Origin: Paludibacteraceae bacterium
GTDB taxonomy: Bacteria > Bacteroidota > Bacteroidia > Bacteroidales > Paludibacteraceae
DNA: 52,377 nucleotides
Assembly: GCA_017546705.1 (NCBI GenBank)
Contig: JAFYSB010000010.1
Span: 1-52,377, forward strand
Direction: 5' to 3'
The notes beneath the pieces are model-generated. The model had not been told where the DNA came from. It did not search any database and saw only the letters and a list, made by a program, of their open reading frames with translations. A program made the position numbers and the translations under genes. Shown piece after piece: positions 25,010 to 34,238 of the stretch (position 1 is the first letter of the stretch; each line of letters starts with the position of its first letter).

Positions 25010-27118
25010 ATGGCAGAACAGAAACCTAAACAACCCAAACAAACTAACAAACAGAACAACAAGCCAAAGCGTTCGCCGCTGACGTGGCTGTATTATGCTA
25101 TTATGGTAGGTCTATTGATCTTTTTCTTCTTCCCTATGGGGGGTGAGAAAGGTGCGAAAAAGGACCTGAGTTATACCAAATTTACGGCCTACATTGACAA
25201 CGATGCTGTGGCATCGGTAAAGGTGTATGATGATAATAGTGCCGAAGCGAAGATTCGCCCAGAGAGCTATGCCCTGGTGTTTGGCAATCAAGAGGCTGGC
25301 GAAGATGTGAAGGGCAAATTGAATGCCCAAGTGCCTTCCGTAGAGGAATTTGCAAAATACATTGATAATGTGAATATTACTCGCAAAGAAGCGGGTAAGG
25401 CCGCTATTGATGTCAGCTATGCCAAGTCGAAAGACTATTGGTATATGATATTGGTGAATATCTTGCCTTTTGCGCTGATAGTCTTGTTCTTTGTGTGGAT
25501 GAGCCGCGGAATGGCGAATGCTGCAGGCGGCGGTCCTGGTGGTATATTCAATGTGGGTAAAGCCAAAGCCGAGGTGTTTGACAAAGACAAGAAGAACAAA
25601 GTCACCTTCAAAGATGTGGCAGGTTTGGCAGGTGCTAAACAAGAGGTGGAGGAGATTGTGTCCTTCCTCAAGAACCCTACCAAATATACCAACTTGGGTG
25701 GTAAGATTCCAAAGGGTGTGCTGCTCGTAGGCCCTCCGGGAACGGGTAAGACCCTGCTCGCTAAGGCGGTGGCAGGTGAAGCGAATGTGCCATTCTTCTC
25801 GATGTCGGGTAGCGACTTCGTGGAGATGTTCGTGGGTGTAGGTGCGAGCCGTGTGCGCGACCTCTTCCGTCAGGCTAAGGAGAAAGCTCCTGCTATCGTG
25901 TTTATTGATGAGATTGATGCCGTGGGCCGTGCTCGTGGCAAAAATAATATGATGGGTGGTGGCAACGATGAGCGCGAATCGACTTTGAATCAGTTGCTTA
26001 CTGAGATGGATGGTTTTGGTAGCAATTCGGGTGTGATCATCTTGGCGGCTACCAACCGCGCCGATGTGCTGGATGCTGCGCTGCTGCGTGCAGGACGTTT
26101 CGACCGTCAGATACATGTAGAATTGCCCGACTTGCAAGAACGCAAGGAAATATTTGGCGTACATATAGCAAGCATCAAGATAGACAAGGACTTGGATATC
26201 AATTTCTTGGCTAAGCAAACACCTGGTTTCTCGGGCGCGGATATTGCCAATGTCTGCAACGAGGCAGCATTGATAGCAGCGCGTAATGACCATAAGTCTG
26301 TTACGCGACAAGACTTTATGGATGCCGTGGATCGTATCATCGGTGGCTTGGAGCGAAAGAATAAGATTATGACCGAAGAGGAGAAACGTTCGGTGGCTTA
26401 CCACGAAGCAGGTCACGCGACAATCTCTTGGCTGTTGCGTTGGGGCAATCCATTGGTAAAAGTGACCATCGTGCCACGCGGTATGGCGTTGGGTGCAGCG
26501 TGGTACCTGCCAGAGGAGCGACAGCTGACCAACAAAGATCATATCATGGATAATCTCTGTTCACTGTTGGGCGGTCGTGCTGCAGAGGAAGTGTTCTTGC
26601 AGCAGACTTCCACAGGCGCATTGAATGACTTGGAGCGTGCGACCAAACAGGCATACGCTATGGTGGCGTACTATGGTATGTCCGACAAGCTGAAGAACCT
26701 CAGCTACTACGATTCGACAGGCAGATACGATATGGGATTTGCGAAACCCTATTCGGAGAAGACGGCTGAAGTGATTGATAGTGAGACGAGTGCGATTATT
26801 GCTGAGCAGATGGCGCGTGCGAAGAAAATCCTTGAGGAGAACGCCGAAGGGCACAACAAGTTGGCGCAAATGTTGATCGAGAAAGAGGTAATCACCTCCG
26901 ACGATGTTGAGGCAATCCTTGGTCCTCGCCCTTGGGTGAGTCGTACTGATGAGATCATTGAGGCGAATGAGGCGATGAGGCTAAAAGGCGAGGAAGAGAG
27001 CCCCAAGAAGAAACGTGCTCCAAGAAAGAAGAAAGAGGAAGAAGTGGTGAGCAAAGAACAAGGAACCAAGAGCCAAGACGAAATAGTGGAGAATGGTGTG
27101 GAAGAAAACAAAAATTAG
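25010..27118 (+). CDS. ftsH: ATP-dependent zinc metalloprotease FtsH
   Basis: The 702-residue membrane protease has two N-terminal membrane segments ([16 protein letters not shown] and [20 protein letters not shown]) around an extracytoplasmic domain, then an AAA+ module with Walker A GPPGTGKT (241-248), Walker B FIDEID (298-303), a second region of homology LLRAGRFDR, and the zinc site HEAGH (465-469). It degrades misfolded membrane proteins and regulators. The N-terminus is rich in K, Q, N, and P. The C-terminal tail is long, charged and low-complexity ([16 protein letters not shown]...), which is loose in the family. Confidence 0.96.
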   Translation: MAEQKPKQPKQTNKQNNKPKRSPLTWLYYAIMVGLLIFFFFPMGGEKGAKKDLSYTKFTAYIDNDAVASVKVYDDNSAEAKIRPESYALVFGNQEAGEDVKGKLNAQVPSVEEFAKYIDNVNITRKEAGKAAIDVSYAKSKDYWYMILVNILPFALIVLFFVWMSRGMANAAGGGPGGIFNVGKAKAEVFDKDKKNKVTFKDVAGLAGAKQEVEEIVSFLKNPTKYTNLGGKIPKGVLLVGPPGTGKTLLAKAVAGEANVPFFSMSGSDFVEMFVGVGASRVRDLFRQAKEKAPAIVFIDEIDAVGRARGKNNMMGGGNDERESTLNQLLTEMDGFGSNSGVIILAATNRADVLDAALLRAGRFDRQIHVELPDLQERKEIFGVHIASIKIDKDLDINFLAKQTPGFSGADIANVCNEAALIAARNDHKSVTRQDFMDAVDRIIGGLERKNKIMTEEEKRSVAYHEAGHATISWLLRWGNPLVKVTIVPRGMALGAAWYLPEERQLTNKDHIMDNLCSLLGGRAAEEVFLQQTSTGALNDLERATKQAYAMVAYYGMSDKLKNLSYYDSTGRYDMGFAKPYSEKTAEVIDSETSAIIAEQMARAKKILEENAEGHNKLAQMLIEKEVITSDDVEAILGPRPWVSRTDEIIEANEAMRLKGEEESPKKKRAPRKKKEEEVVSKEQGTKSQDEIVENGVEENKN

Positions 27119-27152
27119 AGTAAATTATAGAAATTAACCAAAATTTGTTGAA

Positions 27153-29951
27153 ATGAAAAAGTTGATTCTAAGCACTTTGGTGCTGGCGTTGTCGCTCGTA
27201 GCGGTTGCGCAACAACCACAACCACTGCCTATCGATTCGGCAGTACGCGTTGGTAAGTTGGAGAATGGTCTGACTTATTATATTCGTCACAACGAACATC
27301 CTAAGCAACGTGCGGAGTTCCATATCGCACAAGCAGTAGGTGCAACTATGGAAGAAGACCATCAAAACGGTCTTGCTCACTTCTTGGAGCATATGGCTTT
27401 CAATGGTACAGAGCACTTTGCTGGTAAAGGTATTATTGAGTATTTTGAGTCTATCGGTGTGAACTTCGGTGGCAATATCAATGCTTACACTTCACTCGAT
27501 GAGACTGTTTATCGTCTTTCTGAGGTGCCAACCGTTCGTGAGGGTATTATCGACTCTGCTTTGTTGGTGATGCACGACTGGGCTTGCGGTCTTTCTCTCT
27601 TGGAGGAGGAGATCGATAACGAGCGTGGTGTGATTCGCGAGGAGTGGCGTACAGGTGCACAAGCTAACCGCCGTATGTGGAAAGCTATCAACCCACTCAA
27701 GTATCCTGGTAGCCAATATGCTAAGCGCGATGTGATTGGCGATACAGCTGTGATCAACAACTTTACATACGATGCACTCCGCGACTATTATAAGAAATGG
27801 TACGGTCCAGATAACCAAGCTATTATCGTAGTTGGTGATATTGATGTGGATCAAGTGGAGCAAAAGATCAAAGCTCTTTGGGCAGATGTGCCAGAGCGCG
27901 TGAATCGTGGCGAGCGTCCATTGTATTCTGTAGACGACAACGTGGAGCCAATTGTGGCTATCGTTCGTGATAAAGAGGCTCAATACACTCGTATTGAGAT
28001 GGAGTTCAAGAAAGATCAATTGCCAAAGCCTTTGCGCGGAACCAATGTGTCTTATTTGCAAAATCTCGCTCTTGAGCTCGTTTGCGATATGTTCAACAAC
28101 CGCTTGTCGGAGTTGGCAATGAAGCCAGAAGCAACTTTCGTGGGTGCTGGTTCATACCATGGCGAATTGGTGAAAGAGAAAGATGCGTTTGTTGCAGTAT
28201 ATTTGGCTAAGCAAGGTCAAGAGGTAGCAGCATACAAAGATCTGCTCACTCAATTGGAGAAGATGCGTCGCTATGGCTTTACCTATGCAGAGCTCGATCG
28301 CGTGAAGAAAGAGATGTTGGCTGCTTATGAGAAGTCTTACAACGAGCGCAACACCGTGCGCAATATTAGATATGCTCAAGAGTATATTCGTCACTATTTG
28401 AGCGACGAGCCTATTCCTGGTATCGCATGGGAGTACGAGACGGTGCAACAACTCTTGCCTATGTTGAGCGTGGATATGCTCAACCAAATTGCTAAAAACT
28501 TGGTAACAGATGAGAACCTTATCATATCTTTCCAAGCGCCAGAGGATGAGAATGTGGTTCTTCCTACTGAGGCAGAGGCTGTAGAGATGTTAGCAGCAGT
28601 CAAGAACGAGGAGATAGAGGCTCCAGTAGAGGAGGCTATTCGTGAGAATCTTGTAGAGACAGCTCCTAAGGCAGGTAAAATTAAGAAGACTACATACAAC
28701 GAGACCTTGGGTGTAACCGAGTGGACACTCTCCAATGGTGTGCGCGTGATAGTGAAGCCCACTACCTTCAAGCAAGATGAGATCTTGTTCCAAGGTGTGT
28801 CGAAGGGTGGAGCATCGTTGGTGGCTACAGAGGATTTGCCATCGTCTATGTTGGCTAGTACTATTGTTGACTTTAGCGGTTTGGCAGACATGTCGTTGAC
28901 CGATTTGCAAAAGGCATTGACGGGTAAAAATGTATCACATTCTGTTTCTATCAACAATAATACTGAGGTTGTTAGTGGTTCTTCTACCGTGAAGGATTTG
29001 GAGACATTGCTCCAAATCAACTATTTGTCTTTTACCGCTCCACGCCGCGATGAAGAGGCATATCAAACATTGATGAGTGTGTTGAATAGCCAATTGGCAA
29101 ACCGTGATAAGAACCCTAAAGTGGCTTTCTCTGACTCTATTCAGATGATGGCAAATGACCATTCATCTCGTATTGTTTTGCAAGATTTGGCTTGGTTGGA
29201 AAAGGTGAATTTGGATAAGGCGTTGGAGGTTTACAAAGCGCGTTTTGCTAATCCAGCAGACTTCGTGTTTACTTTCGTAGGTAATGTAGATCCTGCGGAT
29301 AAGGTATTCCAAAAAATGGTTTGCACATGGTTAGGCGGTTTGAAGACATCCAAGAAGAAAGAGAGCGTTCGCGACAATGGCGTGCGTGCTCCTGAGGGCA
29401 TCAATAAGAATTATTTCACTCGCCCAATGGAGATTAAGACAGCCAGCAACCGTATTCAATATACTTCATACGATATGCCATATACTTTGGCAAATGACCT
29501 TAATATGGAGATGATAGGTCGCATTCTTTCTACCCGCTACTTGGAGTCTATTCGCGAGCGTGAAGGTGGTTCATATGGTGTAGGTTGCTGGGGTACGATG
29601 GAGATTGTTCCTGTGCCATGTGCACGTCTGATAATGCAGTTTGATACCGACCCTGAGAAGCAAGAGAAACTCATGAGCATCATCCACGAGGAAGTGATGA
29701 CTATCGTGGAGAATGGTCCTTTGGCAAAAGACTTGCAAAAGGAGAAAGAGTCTATGCTCAAAGACTTCCAAGAGGACTTGGAGAAGAATGGCTATTGGCG
29801 TCAAGTGTTGGATATATATTATAGGTTTGGTATCAACTACATCACCGATTATAAGGCTGCTGTAGAAGCAATCACCGCAGAAACTGTGCAAGCTACATTG
29901 AAACAGTTGGTAGCGAGTGGCAACGTGTTTGAGGTGGTAATGCTACCATAA
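27153..29951 (+). CDS. M16 family zinc metallopeptidase
   Basis: The 932-residue product has signal peptide MKKLILSTLVLALSLVAVAQ. The inverted zinc motif HFLEH (His76, Glu79, His80) and downstream Glu in EEEIDNERGVIREEW mark an active pitrilysin-type half. A second M16 half follows after ~residue 515 (TLGVTEWTLSNGVRVIVKPT) and lacks the motif, as usual for one-chain two-domain members. The protease is periplasmic or outer-membrane associated and probably degrades peptides. It follows ftsH by 34 bases and may share its transcript. A strong terminator follows. Confidence 0.93.
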   Translation: MKKLILSTLVLALSLVAVAQQPQPLPIDSAVRVGKLENGLTYYIRHNEHPKQRAEFHIAQAVGATMEEDHQNGLAHFLEHMAFNGTEHFAGKGIIEYFESIGVNFGGNINAYTSLDETVYRLSEVPTVREGIIDSALLVMHDWACGLSLLEEEIDNERGVIREEWRTGAQANRRMWKAINPLKYPGSQYAKRDVIGDTAVINNFTYDALRDYYKKWYGPDNQAIIVVGDIDVDQVEQKIKALWADVPERVNRGERPLYSVDDNVEPIVAIVRDKEAQYTRIEMEFKKDQLPKPLRGTNVSYLQNLALELVCDMFNNRLSELAMKPEATFVGAGSYHGELVKEKDAFVAVYLAKQGQEVAAYKDLLTQLEKMRRYGFTYAELDRVKKEMLAAYEKSYNERNTVRNIRYAQEYIRHYLSDEPIPGIAWEYETVQQLLPMLSVDMLNQIAKNLVTDENLIISFQAPEDENVVLPTEAEAVEMLAAVKNEEIEAPVEEAIRENLVETAPKAGKIKKTTYNETLGVTEWTLSNGVRVIVKPTTFKQDEILFQGVSKGGASLVATEDLPSSMLASTIVDFSGLADMSLTDLQKALTGKNVSHSVSINNNTEVVSGSSTVKDLETLLQINYLSFTAPRRDEEAYQTLMSVLNSQLANRDKNPKVAFSDSIQMMANDHSSRIVLQDLAWLEKVNLDKALEVYKARFANPADFVFTFVGNVDPADKVFQKMVCTWLGGLKTSKKKESVRDNGVRAPEGINKNYFTRPMEIKTASNRIQYTSYDMPYTLANDLNMEMIGRILSTRYLESIREREGGSYGVGCWGTMEIVPVPCARLIMQFDTDPEKQEKLMSIIHEEVMTIVENGPLAKDLQKEKESMLKDFQEDLEKNGYWRQVLDIYYRFGINYITDYKAAVEAITAETVQATLKQLVASGNVFEVVMLP

Positions 29952-29969
29952 TCTACTGTACACGCATAA

Positions 29970-30000
29970 AAAATCCTGCTCTTTATGGGCAGGATTTTTT
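29970..30000. terminator. Bidirectional terminator
   Basis: AAAAATCCTGC (29970-29980) pairs with GCAGGATTTTT (29990-30000), with T-runs on both strands, between the converging M16 and phosphatase genes. Confidence 0.88.
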
Positions 30001-30007
30001 TTATGCT

Positions 30008-30481
30008 TTAATCTTGCATGGCTGTGAGCAATGCACTGCATCCTTCTATCAGATCGCGGTAGGTGGCTTCGAAGTCGCCCGTATACCACGGATCGGCTAC
30101 ATCGCGGTTCAATAGGCGTCGAATCTTAGGCTGGGGTAGGGCTGCATCACGCTGCATAATCTCCTCACCCAACACACGCCTGAGGTTGCGGATATTATAA
30201 TCTTCCATGCAGAGAATCGCATCAAACGCTTCATAATCCGCGCGGGTAATCTGACGTGCTGCATGGCGGTTGAAAGGGACACCATGTGCCGACAGACAAC
30301 GTTTGGCTGGCGGATATATGTCATTGCCAATCTCCTCGCGCGAAGTAGCGCATGAGTCAATAATAGTTGATAGTTGACAGTTCGCAGTTGATGTTTTTTG
30401 CGATACAAGATGGCGCATAATCATCTCTGCCATCACGCTGCGGCAGATGTTGCCGTGACAAACAAATAATATTTTCTTCAT
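30008..30481 (-). CDS. Low-molecular-weight protein tyrosine phosphatase
   Basis: From the ATG at 30481 the product has 157 residues. The P-loop VCHGNICRS carries the catalytic Cys8 and Arg14, and the general acid Asp lies in VADPWYTGDF. Such phosphatases often act on tyrosine kinases of polysaccharide export; no kinase is nearby. A short segment (SQKTSTANCQLSTIID) has no family counterpart I recall. It is encoded by a CAACTG-type repeat also seen in intergenic DNA at 12345-12378, so it looks like an in-frame insertion. The start lies one base after the DUF486 stop region. Confidence 0.88.
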   Translation of the reverse strand: MKKILFVCHGNICRSVMAEMIMRHLVSQKTSTANCQLSTIIDSCATSREEIGNDIYPPAKRCLSAHGVPFNRHAARQITRADYEAFDAILCMEDYNIRNLRRVLGEEIMQRDAALPQPKIRRLLNRDVADPWYTGDFEATYRDLIEGCSALLTAMQD

Positions 30482-30482
30482 A

Positions 30483-30851
30483 TCACTTAAACCCAAACAC
30501 GAAATACACCGCAGCAATCAAGCATGCTGCCGCTGCGATATGATTCCATTTTACTTGCATGTGAAATGCGACCACGGAAAACACAACGAATACCACCAAG
30601 GTGATGACCTCTTGCAAAATCTTGAGTTGCATCAATGAGAAGGGCCCGCCGTTACCCTCAAAACCAATCCGGTTGGCTGGCACTTGCAGGCAGTATTCAA
30701 AAAATGCAATACCCCACGATAGCGCAATCACACCAATCAATGGTAGTGCCTTAAACCAACTAAACTCGGCCATCTTTAAGTGGCCATACCATGCCAGCGT
30801 CATAAACACATTCGACGCAATCAAAAGTAATATGGTATAAAAACTATTCAT
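30483..30851 (-). CDS. DUF486 (DMT-type) small membrane protein
   Basis: The 122-residue protein has four membrane segments, with ASNVFMTLAWYGHLK at the start, the conserved ALSWGIAFFEYCLQVPANRIG in the middle and LKILQEVITLVVFVVFSVVAF near the end. This is the DUF486 pattern of the drug/metabolite transporter superfamily. The substrate is unknown. It lies between ttcA (26-base gap) and the phosphatase (two-base gap), so the three are probably one transcript. Confidence 0.88.
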   Translation of the reverse strand: MNSFYTILLLIASNVFMTLAWYGHLKMAEFSWFKALPLIGVIALSWGIAFFEYCLQVPANRIGFEGNGGPFSLMQLKILQEVITLVVFVVFSVVAFHMQVKWNHIAAAACLIAAVYFVFGFK

Positions 30852-30877
30852 AACTATAATCTTTCAGTTTTCCGTTT

Positions 30878-31654
30878 TCACCTTTCCCCTTTCACGCGAG
30901 TGGGTAAATAATCCGTTTTGATATTCTCCATCGCTCCCCATATAGAATCGCGCACATTAGGGTTGAGCCGCTCCAGTTGCTGGATGAGTTGCTTAATCTC
31001 GGCGCGATTACTCAATTTCTCCAGAGGACAGAGCTTTACTTGTTGCTCGTATTCGCTGAGTTGGGCATAATGCGCAAGGTCTTTCTCTTCGATAAGGCAC
31101 AGCGGGCGGATCATCTGTATGGGCATCTTATCCATCTGCAAAAGTGGAGGAATAGTGCCGATACTACCTTGAAAAATCAGGTTCATTAACAGTGTCTCTA
31201 CCAAGTCATCTTTGTGATGCCCAAGCGCAATCTTATTGCAACCCAACTCTTGTGCCACATCAAACAATACTTTTCGCCTATACCACGAACACAAAAAACA
31301 TGGATCTTTTGCCTTCCCCCTTTCACCTTTCACCTCATCACCTATTTCGGTATCCCGTACAATAAATGGTACGCCTACGCGCGCACAAAAATTCTCTAGA
31401 TAGCTCAAATCAGAATGATAATCACGCTCCTTGACGCGCACGTGCACAGCAGTGACCGTAAAACGAGGAACATGAATCTGTGCACGTCTGCCTAGTAATT
31501 CCACCAAAGCAAGCGAATCTTTTCCCCCGCTTAGCCCAATCAAAATGTGATCACCATCGGCAATCAATCCATAATCAGCACAAGCCTTGTGAAAACGTTT
31601 CGTCAGACGGCTGCGTAATTTGATCAAAGCTATTTCTTGAGGCGTTTTTTCCAT
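30878..31654 (-). CDS. ttcA: tRNA 2-thiocytidine biosynthesis protein TtcA
   Basis: The 258-residue product from the ATG at 31654 has the PP-loop SGGKDS (42-47), a CFLC pair (Cys119, Cys122) and Cys186 in IRPLC, fitting the three cysteines that hold the Fe-S cluster in TtcA. It thiolates C32 of some tRNAs. An upstream in-frame Met (31705) would add a hydrophobic stretch and is unlikely. Two stretches, GDEVKGERGKAK before the CxxC and the last residues VKGER, are encoded by the same GGTGAAAGG-type low-complexity repeat found in nearby intergenic DNA, so the gene appears to have absorbed it. Confidence 0.88.
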   Translation of the reverse strand: MEKTPQEIALIKLRSRLTKRFHKACADYGLIADGDHILIGLSGGKDSLALVELLGRRAQIHVPRFTVTAVHVRVKERDYHSDLSYLENFCARVGVPFIVRDTEIGDEVKGERGKAKDPCFLCSWYRRKVLFDVAQELGCNKIALGHHKDDLVETLLMNLIFQGSIGTIPPLLQMDKMPIQMIRPLCLIEEKDLAHYAQLSEYEQQVKLCPLEKLSNRAEIKQLIQQLERLNPNVRDSIWGAMENIKTDYLPTRVKGER

Positions 31655-31742
31655 ATCCGACTGCAAAGGTAATGAAAAAATGGGATATAATAGGCAAAAA
31701 ATCAAAGAAAATACATTTTTTTTGCATTTTTTCGCTAAAATA

Positions 31743-31774
31743 TTTGGTCATATCAAAAAAAAGCAGTACCTTTG
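31743..31774 (+). promoter_or_regulatory. Promoter of the tRNA cluster
   Basis: TTTG (31743-31746), 20 bases, TACCTTTG (31767-31774), about 40 bases before the first tRNA. Confidence 0.85.
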
Positions 31775-31814
31775 CACCCGCTTTCGAGAAGGAAGCAGTG
31801 TTCTTACAAAAAAT

Positions 31815-31887
31815 GCGGCAATAGCTCAGTTGGTAGAGCACAACCTTGCCAAGGTTGGGGTCGCGAGTTCGAGTCTCGTTTGCCGCT
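31815..31887 (+). tRNA. tRNA-Gly (anticodon GCC)
   Basis: Acceptor GCGGCAA/TTGCCGC, D-arm GCTCAGTTGGTAGAGC, anticodon arm CAACC-TTGCCAA-GGTTG, T-arm GCGAG-TTCGAGT-CTCGT. The 3' CCA is not encoded. Confidence 0.96.
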
Positions 31888-31988
31888 CTATAGAGATGAG
31901 CAGGACACAGTTCCTGCTTTCATTTTCTAAAAGGGTTCTTTGAATACGGAATAGAATCGGCAGTCGATTCAAGAGTCGCTGACGCAAC

Positions 31989-32070
31989 GCCCAAATGGCG
32001 GAATTGGTAGACGCGCTCGTTTCAGGTGCGAGTGTTGAGAGACGTGCAGGTTCGAGTCCTGTTTTGGGCA
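31989..32070 (+). tRNA. tRNA-Leu (anticodon CAG)
   Basis: Acceptor GCCCAAA/TTTGGGC, class II length with a variable arm (TGTTGAGAGACG), anticodon loop TTCAGGT, T-loop TTCGAGT. CCA is not encoded. Confidence 0.95.
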
Positions 32071-32074
32071 CAAT

Positions 32075-32158
32075 GCGCAGGTGGTGAAATTGGTATACAC
32101 GCTACTTTGAGGGGGTAGTGGTCGCAAGACCGTGTGAGTTCGAGTCTCATCCTGCGCA
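32075..32158 (+). tRNA. tRNA-Leu (anticodon GAG)
   Basis: Acceptor GCGCAGG/CCTGCGC, anticodon loop TTGAGGG, long variable arm TGGTCGCAAGACCGT, T-loop TTCGAGT. It starts four bases after the previous tRNA. The discriminator A is followed by CCA (32159-32161), possibly by chance. Confidence 0.95.
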
Positions 32159-32163
32159 CCAAT

Positions 32164-32197
32164 AAAAAGAGGAAATCCATTCGGGTTTCCTCTTTTT
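32164..32197. terminator. Bidirectional terminator after the tRNA cluster
   Basis: AAAAAGAGGAAA (32164-32175) pairs with TTTCCTCTTTTT (32186-32197). It can also end the esterase transcript arriving from the right. Confidence 0.9.
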
Positions 32198-32215
32198 GTT
32201 TGTATTGCTATTCTT

Positions 32216-33889
32216 TTATCCTTGTCCTTGCGATGGATAGGTCAACGCGCCTTCAGAAGGTATATGACCTACAGCGTTCATCCTGCGAACAAATAGACGT
32301 TCGCCACATAGTACATACAAGTAATGTCCACTAAACGCCAATCCTTGTACTGCACCTGCAGGCAGCGACAAGATCGCTCGTACACGTCCATTATGATCTG
32401 CCACTTGCACGCCCATCGCTGTAGCCACATATAGATTGCCTTGCGTGTCAAATGCCATAGCTCCTGATGGCTGCAATGTACCGTTGCTCAAGTCGTGCAG
32501 ATAATAGAATGGCTCACTATAGCGTATATTGCCTGCCGTATCAATGATTGTACTAATTAAATGATGGGTATGCGCCTCCCCTGTCACACAATAGCGATAA
32601 TCGGGTGCTATCGCCAATGCTCGGTAACCTGCGTTCACCACCCATACCTTGTCCGATGAGTGGGCATTCGATGCGCATAAAGTTATATATCGGTTGTCGG
32701 ATAATGCGTATGCTGCTTGCAGTCCATACAGCCCTTCCGCTACTTTTTGTCCGTGGCGGTATAGTGCACTACCACGTGTGGTCAATCCCTCGCCTAGTAG
32801 TCGTTCGCCTGCTTTGAGTTTACCACTCTCTGTGATATCTCCGGTGGATGACACCTTATATATATTATTACCTACAGCAAATACCGCCGCACTATCACTA
32901 CAAGCAAACAGCTCCTTCGGCGCATGTGCTAAAGCTATTTCTTGCCAGTCTTGTCCTTCTGCCAATATGTTTTGCAGCATACCATTGTTGGATATCCCCT
33001 TTTCTACCTTAGCGGGATAGCCTCTCCACAACCATCGCATCGCATCGGGAAATGCCAAGGTACCATATTTGATACTATGATTACCTCGATCCCATTGGTG
33101 TGCTACTTCATAGCCTGCGAAGTTGAATGCCGACTCCATCAGTAGGTTATACTCAAACCATTCGCCGAAGATAGGATCCCATACATCGTACCATCCATCT
33201 TGCATGTATATACGCAGTGGTTTAGGCTCTGTCTTACGCACAATTGCGGGATAGTTGTTGCCTCCGCGCATGGCTACAAACGTGCCTACGCTGGTATAAA
33301 CTCGGCTAAAGAGGTCGGGGCGATGCCACGCTACGCTGAAAGCCGCAATACCGCCACTACTGGCGCCTGTGATACAACGATCATTGGGGTCTTGCGACAG
33401 GCTGATGGTCTTTCCTTGCTCAGTCTGCATGCCCTCTATACGTGGCAATACTTCTGTTTCCAAAAAACGAGCAAATGTATCATCCGTAGAGTCAAACTCC
33501 TTGCAACGGTTGTAGCGCACTACTTCTTGGCTTTGGTCGTACACGATTCCAGGGTTAACAAACACACCAATCGTCACAGGCATCTCGCCTGTAGCAATCA
33601 GATTATCCATCACGGTGGTAGCATCATACAAGATACCGTCCATACAAACTAGCAAACATGCGGGTTGGCTACTGTCGTATTGCTGTGGCACATACACCAA
33701 CACTTCGCGTTGGGTGCCAGGATAGATGGCTGAATTGTCTAATGTGAATTGCAATACCTCACCGCGCAACGCTGCCTCCAGTTTTTGAGTGGCAGGGTCA
33801 TACGGACTGCGCACATTATAGGCTTGCTGTGCATAGCAGACGCAGCAAAAGAAGATGTTGATTAGTAGGTAAAAGATTTTAGGTTTCAT
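32216..33889 (-). CDS. Exported esterase fused to a beta-propeller-like domain
   Basis: The 557-residue product has signal peptide MKPKIFYLLINIFFCCVCYAQ. Residues ~45-290 are an alpha/beta-hydrolase of the putative-esterase type (Fes/IroE/antigen 85 group): ERGs in order are VLVYVPQQYD, the nucleophile elbow GASSG (Ser177) and the catalytic His271 in RGNHS. From ~300 to the end there are repeated strands such as RYITLCASNAHSSDKVWVVN and FDTQGNLYVATAMGVQVADHNG, typical of SMP-30/gluconolactonase-like propellers. Substrate is unknown; sugar-acid esters or siderophores are candidates. It is the last gene of an operon with the DUF4290 and nuclease genes. Confidence 0.83.
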   Translation of the reverse strand: MKPKIFYLLINIFFCCVCYAQQAYNVRSPYDPATQKLEAALRGEVLQFTLDNSAIYPGTQREVLVYVPQQYDSSQPACLLVCMDGILYDATTVMDNLIATGEMPVTIGVFVNPGIVYDQSQEVVRYNRCKEFDSTDDTFARFLETEVLPRIEGMQTEQGKTISLSQDPNDRCITGASSGGIAAFSVAWHRPDLFSRVYTSVGTFVAMRGGNNYPAIVRKTEPKPLRIYMQDGWYDVWDPIFGEWFEYNLLMESAFNFAGYEVAHQWDRGNHSIKYGTLAFPDAMRWLWRGYPAKVEKGISNNGMLQNILAEGQDWQEIALAHAPKELFACSDSAAVFAVGNNIYKVSSTGDITESGKLKAGERLLGEGLTTRGSALYRHGQKVAEGLYGLQAAYALSDNRYITLCASNAHSSDKVWVVNAGYRALAIAPDYRYCVTGEAHTHHLISTIIDTAGNIRYSEPFYYLHDLSNGTLQPSGAMAFDTQGNLYVATAMGVQVADHNGRVRAILSLPAGAVQGLAFSGHYLYVLCGERLFVRRMNAVGHIPSEGALTYPSQGQG

Positions 33890-33898
33890 GACGCAATG

Positions 33899-34234
33899 TC
33901 ATTTTTTCTTTTTCTTTTGGTTGTTGTTGCGTTCTCCCAGTAGCATGGGGCGTTGTGCCAGTTTCTCCAATGTCTCATCAAAACTTGGAAAGTCGCATGT
34001 CAATATGCCATTCGATAGTGCGGTGATATCTTCTTTCAGACGCTCAATACCTGATTCCTGTTCTTTGTTCCATTGAGCATTCTTTTGTCGCATGCATTGC
34101 GCGATATAAATCACCATCGCTTGTTGTTTCTCCACATCCTGTTCGTTAGCAGCCAATGTCACCATATCTTCAATGATGCGTCCGTAGTTGCGCATGCGTA
34201 CAGGCGCAACATTGCGTTTGAGGGTATCTGTCAT
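33899..34234 (-). CDS. DUF4290 protein, half length
   Basis: The 111-residue product contains RMRNYGRIIEDMV, MRQKNAQWNKE and LKEDITALSNGIL, which I recognise as the C-terminal half of DUF4290 proteins, and ends in a basic NNNQKKKKK tail. Typical members are about 200 residues and have a related N-terminal half that is absent here. Only four bases separate it from the upstream nuclease stop, so the missing half is not encoded nearby. Function of the family is unknown. It could be a natural short form or a remnant. Confidence 0.75.
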   Translation of the reverse strand: MTDTLKRNVAPVRMRNYGRIIEDMVTLAANEQDVEKQQAMVIYIAQCMRQKNAQWNKEQESGIERLKEDITALSNGILTCDFPSFDETLEKLAQRPMLLGERNNNQKKKKK

Positions 34235-34238
34235 ATGC

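Noticed and set aside
25112-26542. A 476-codon open frame antisense to ftsH
   Set aside because: The composition is rich in His, Thr, Ile and Arg with no recognisable motif; it is a shadow of codon bias in ftsH.
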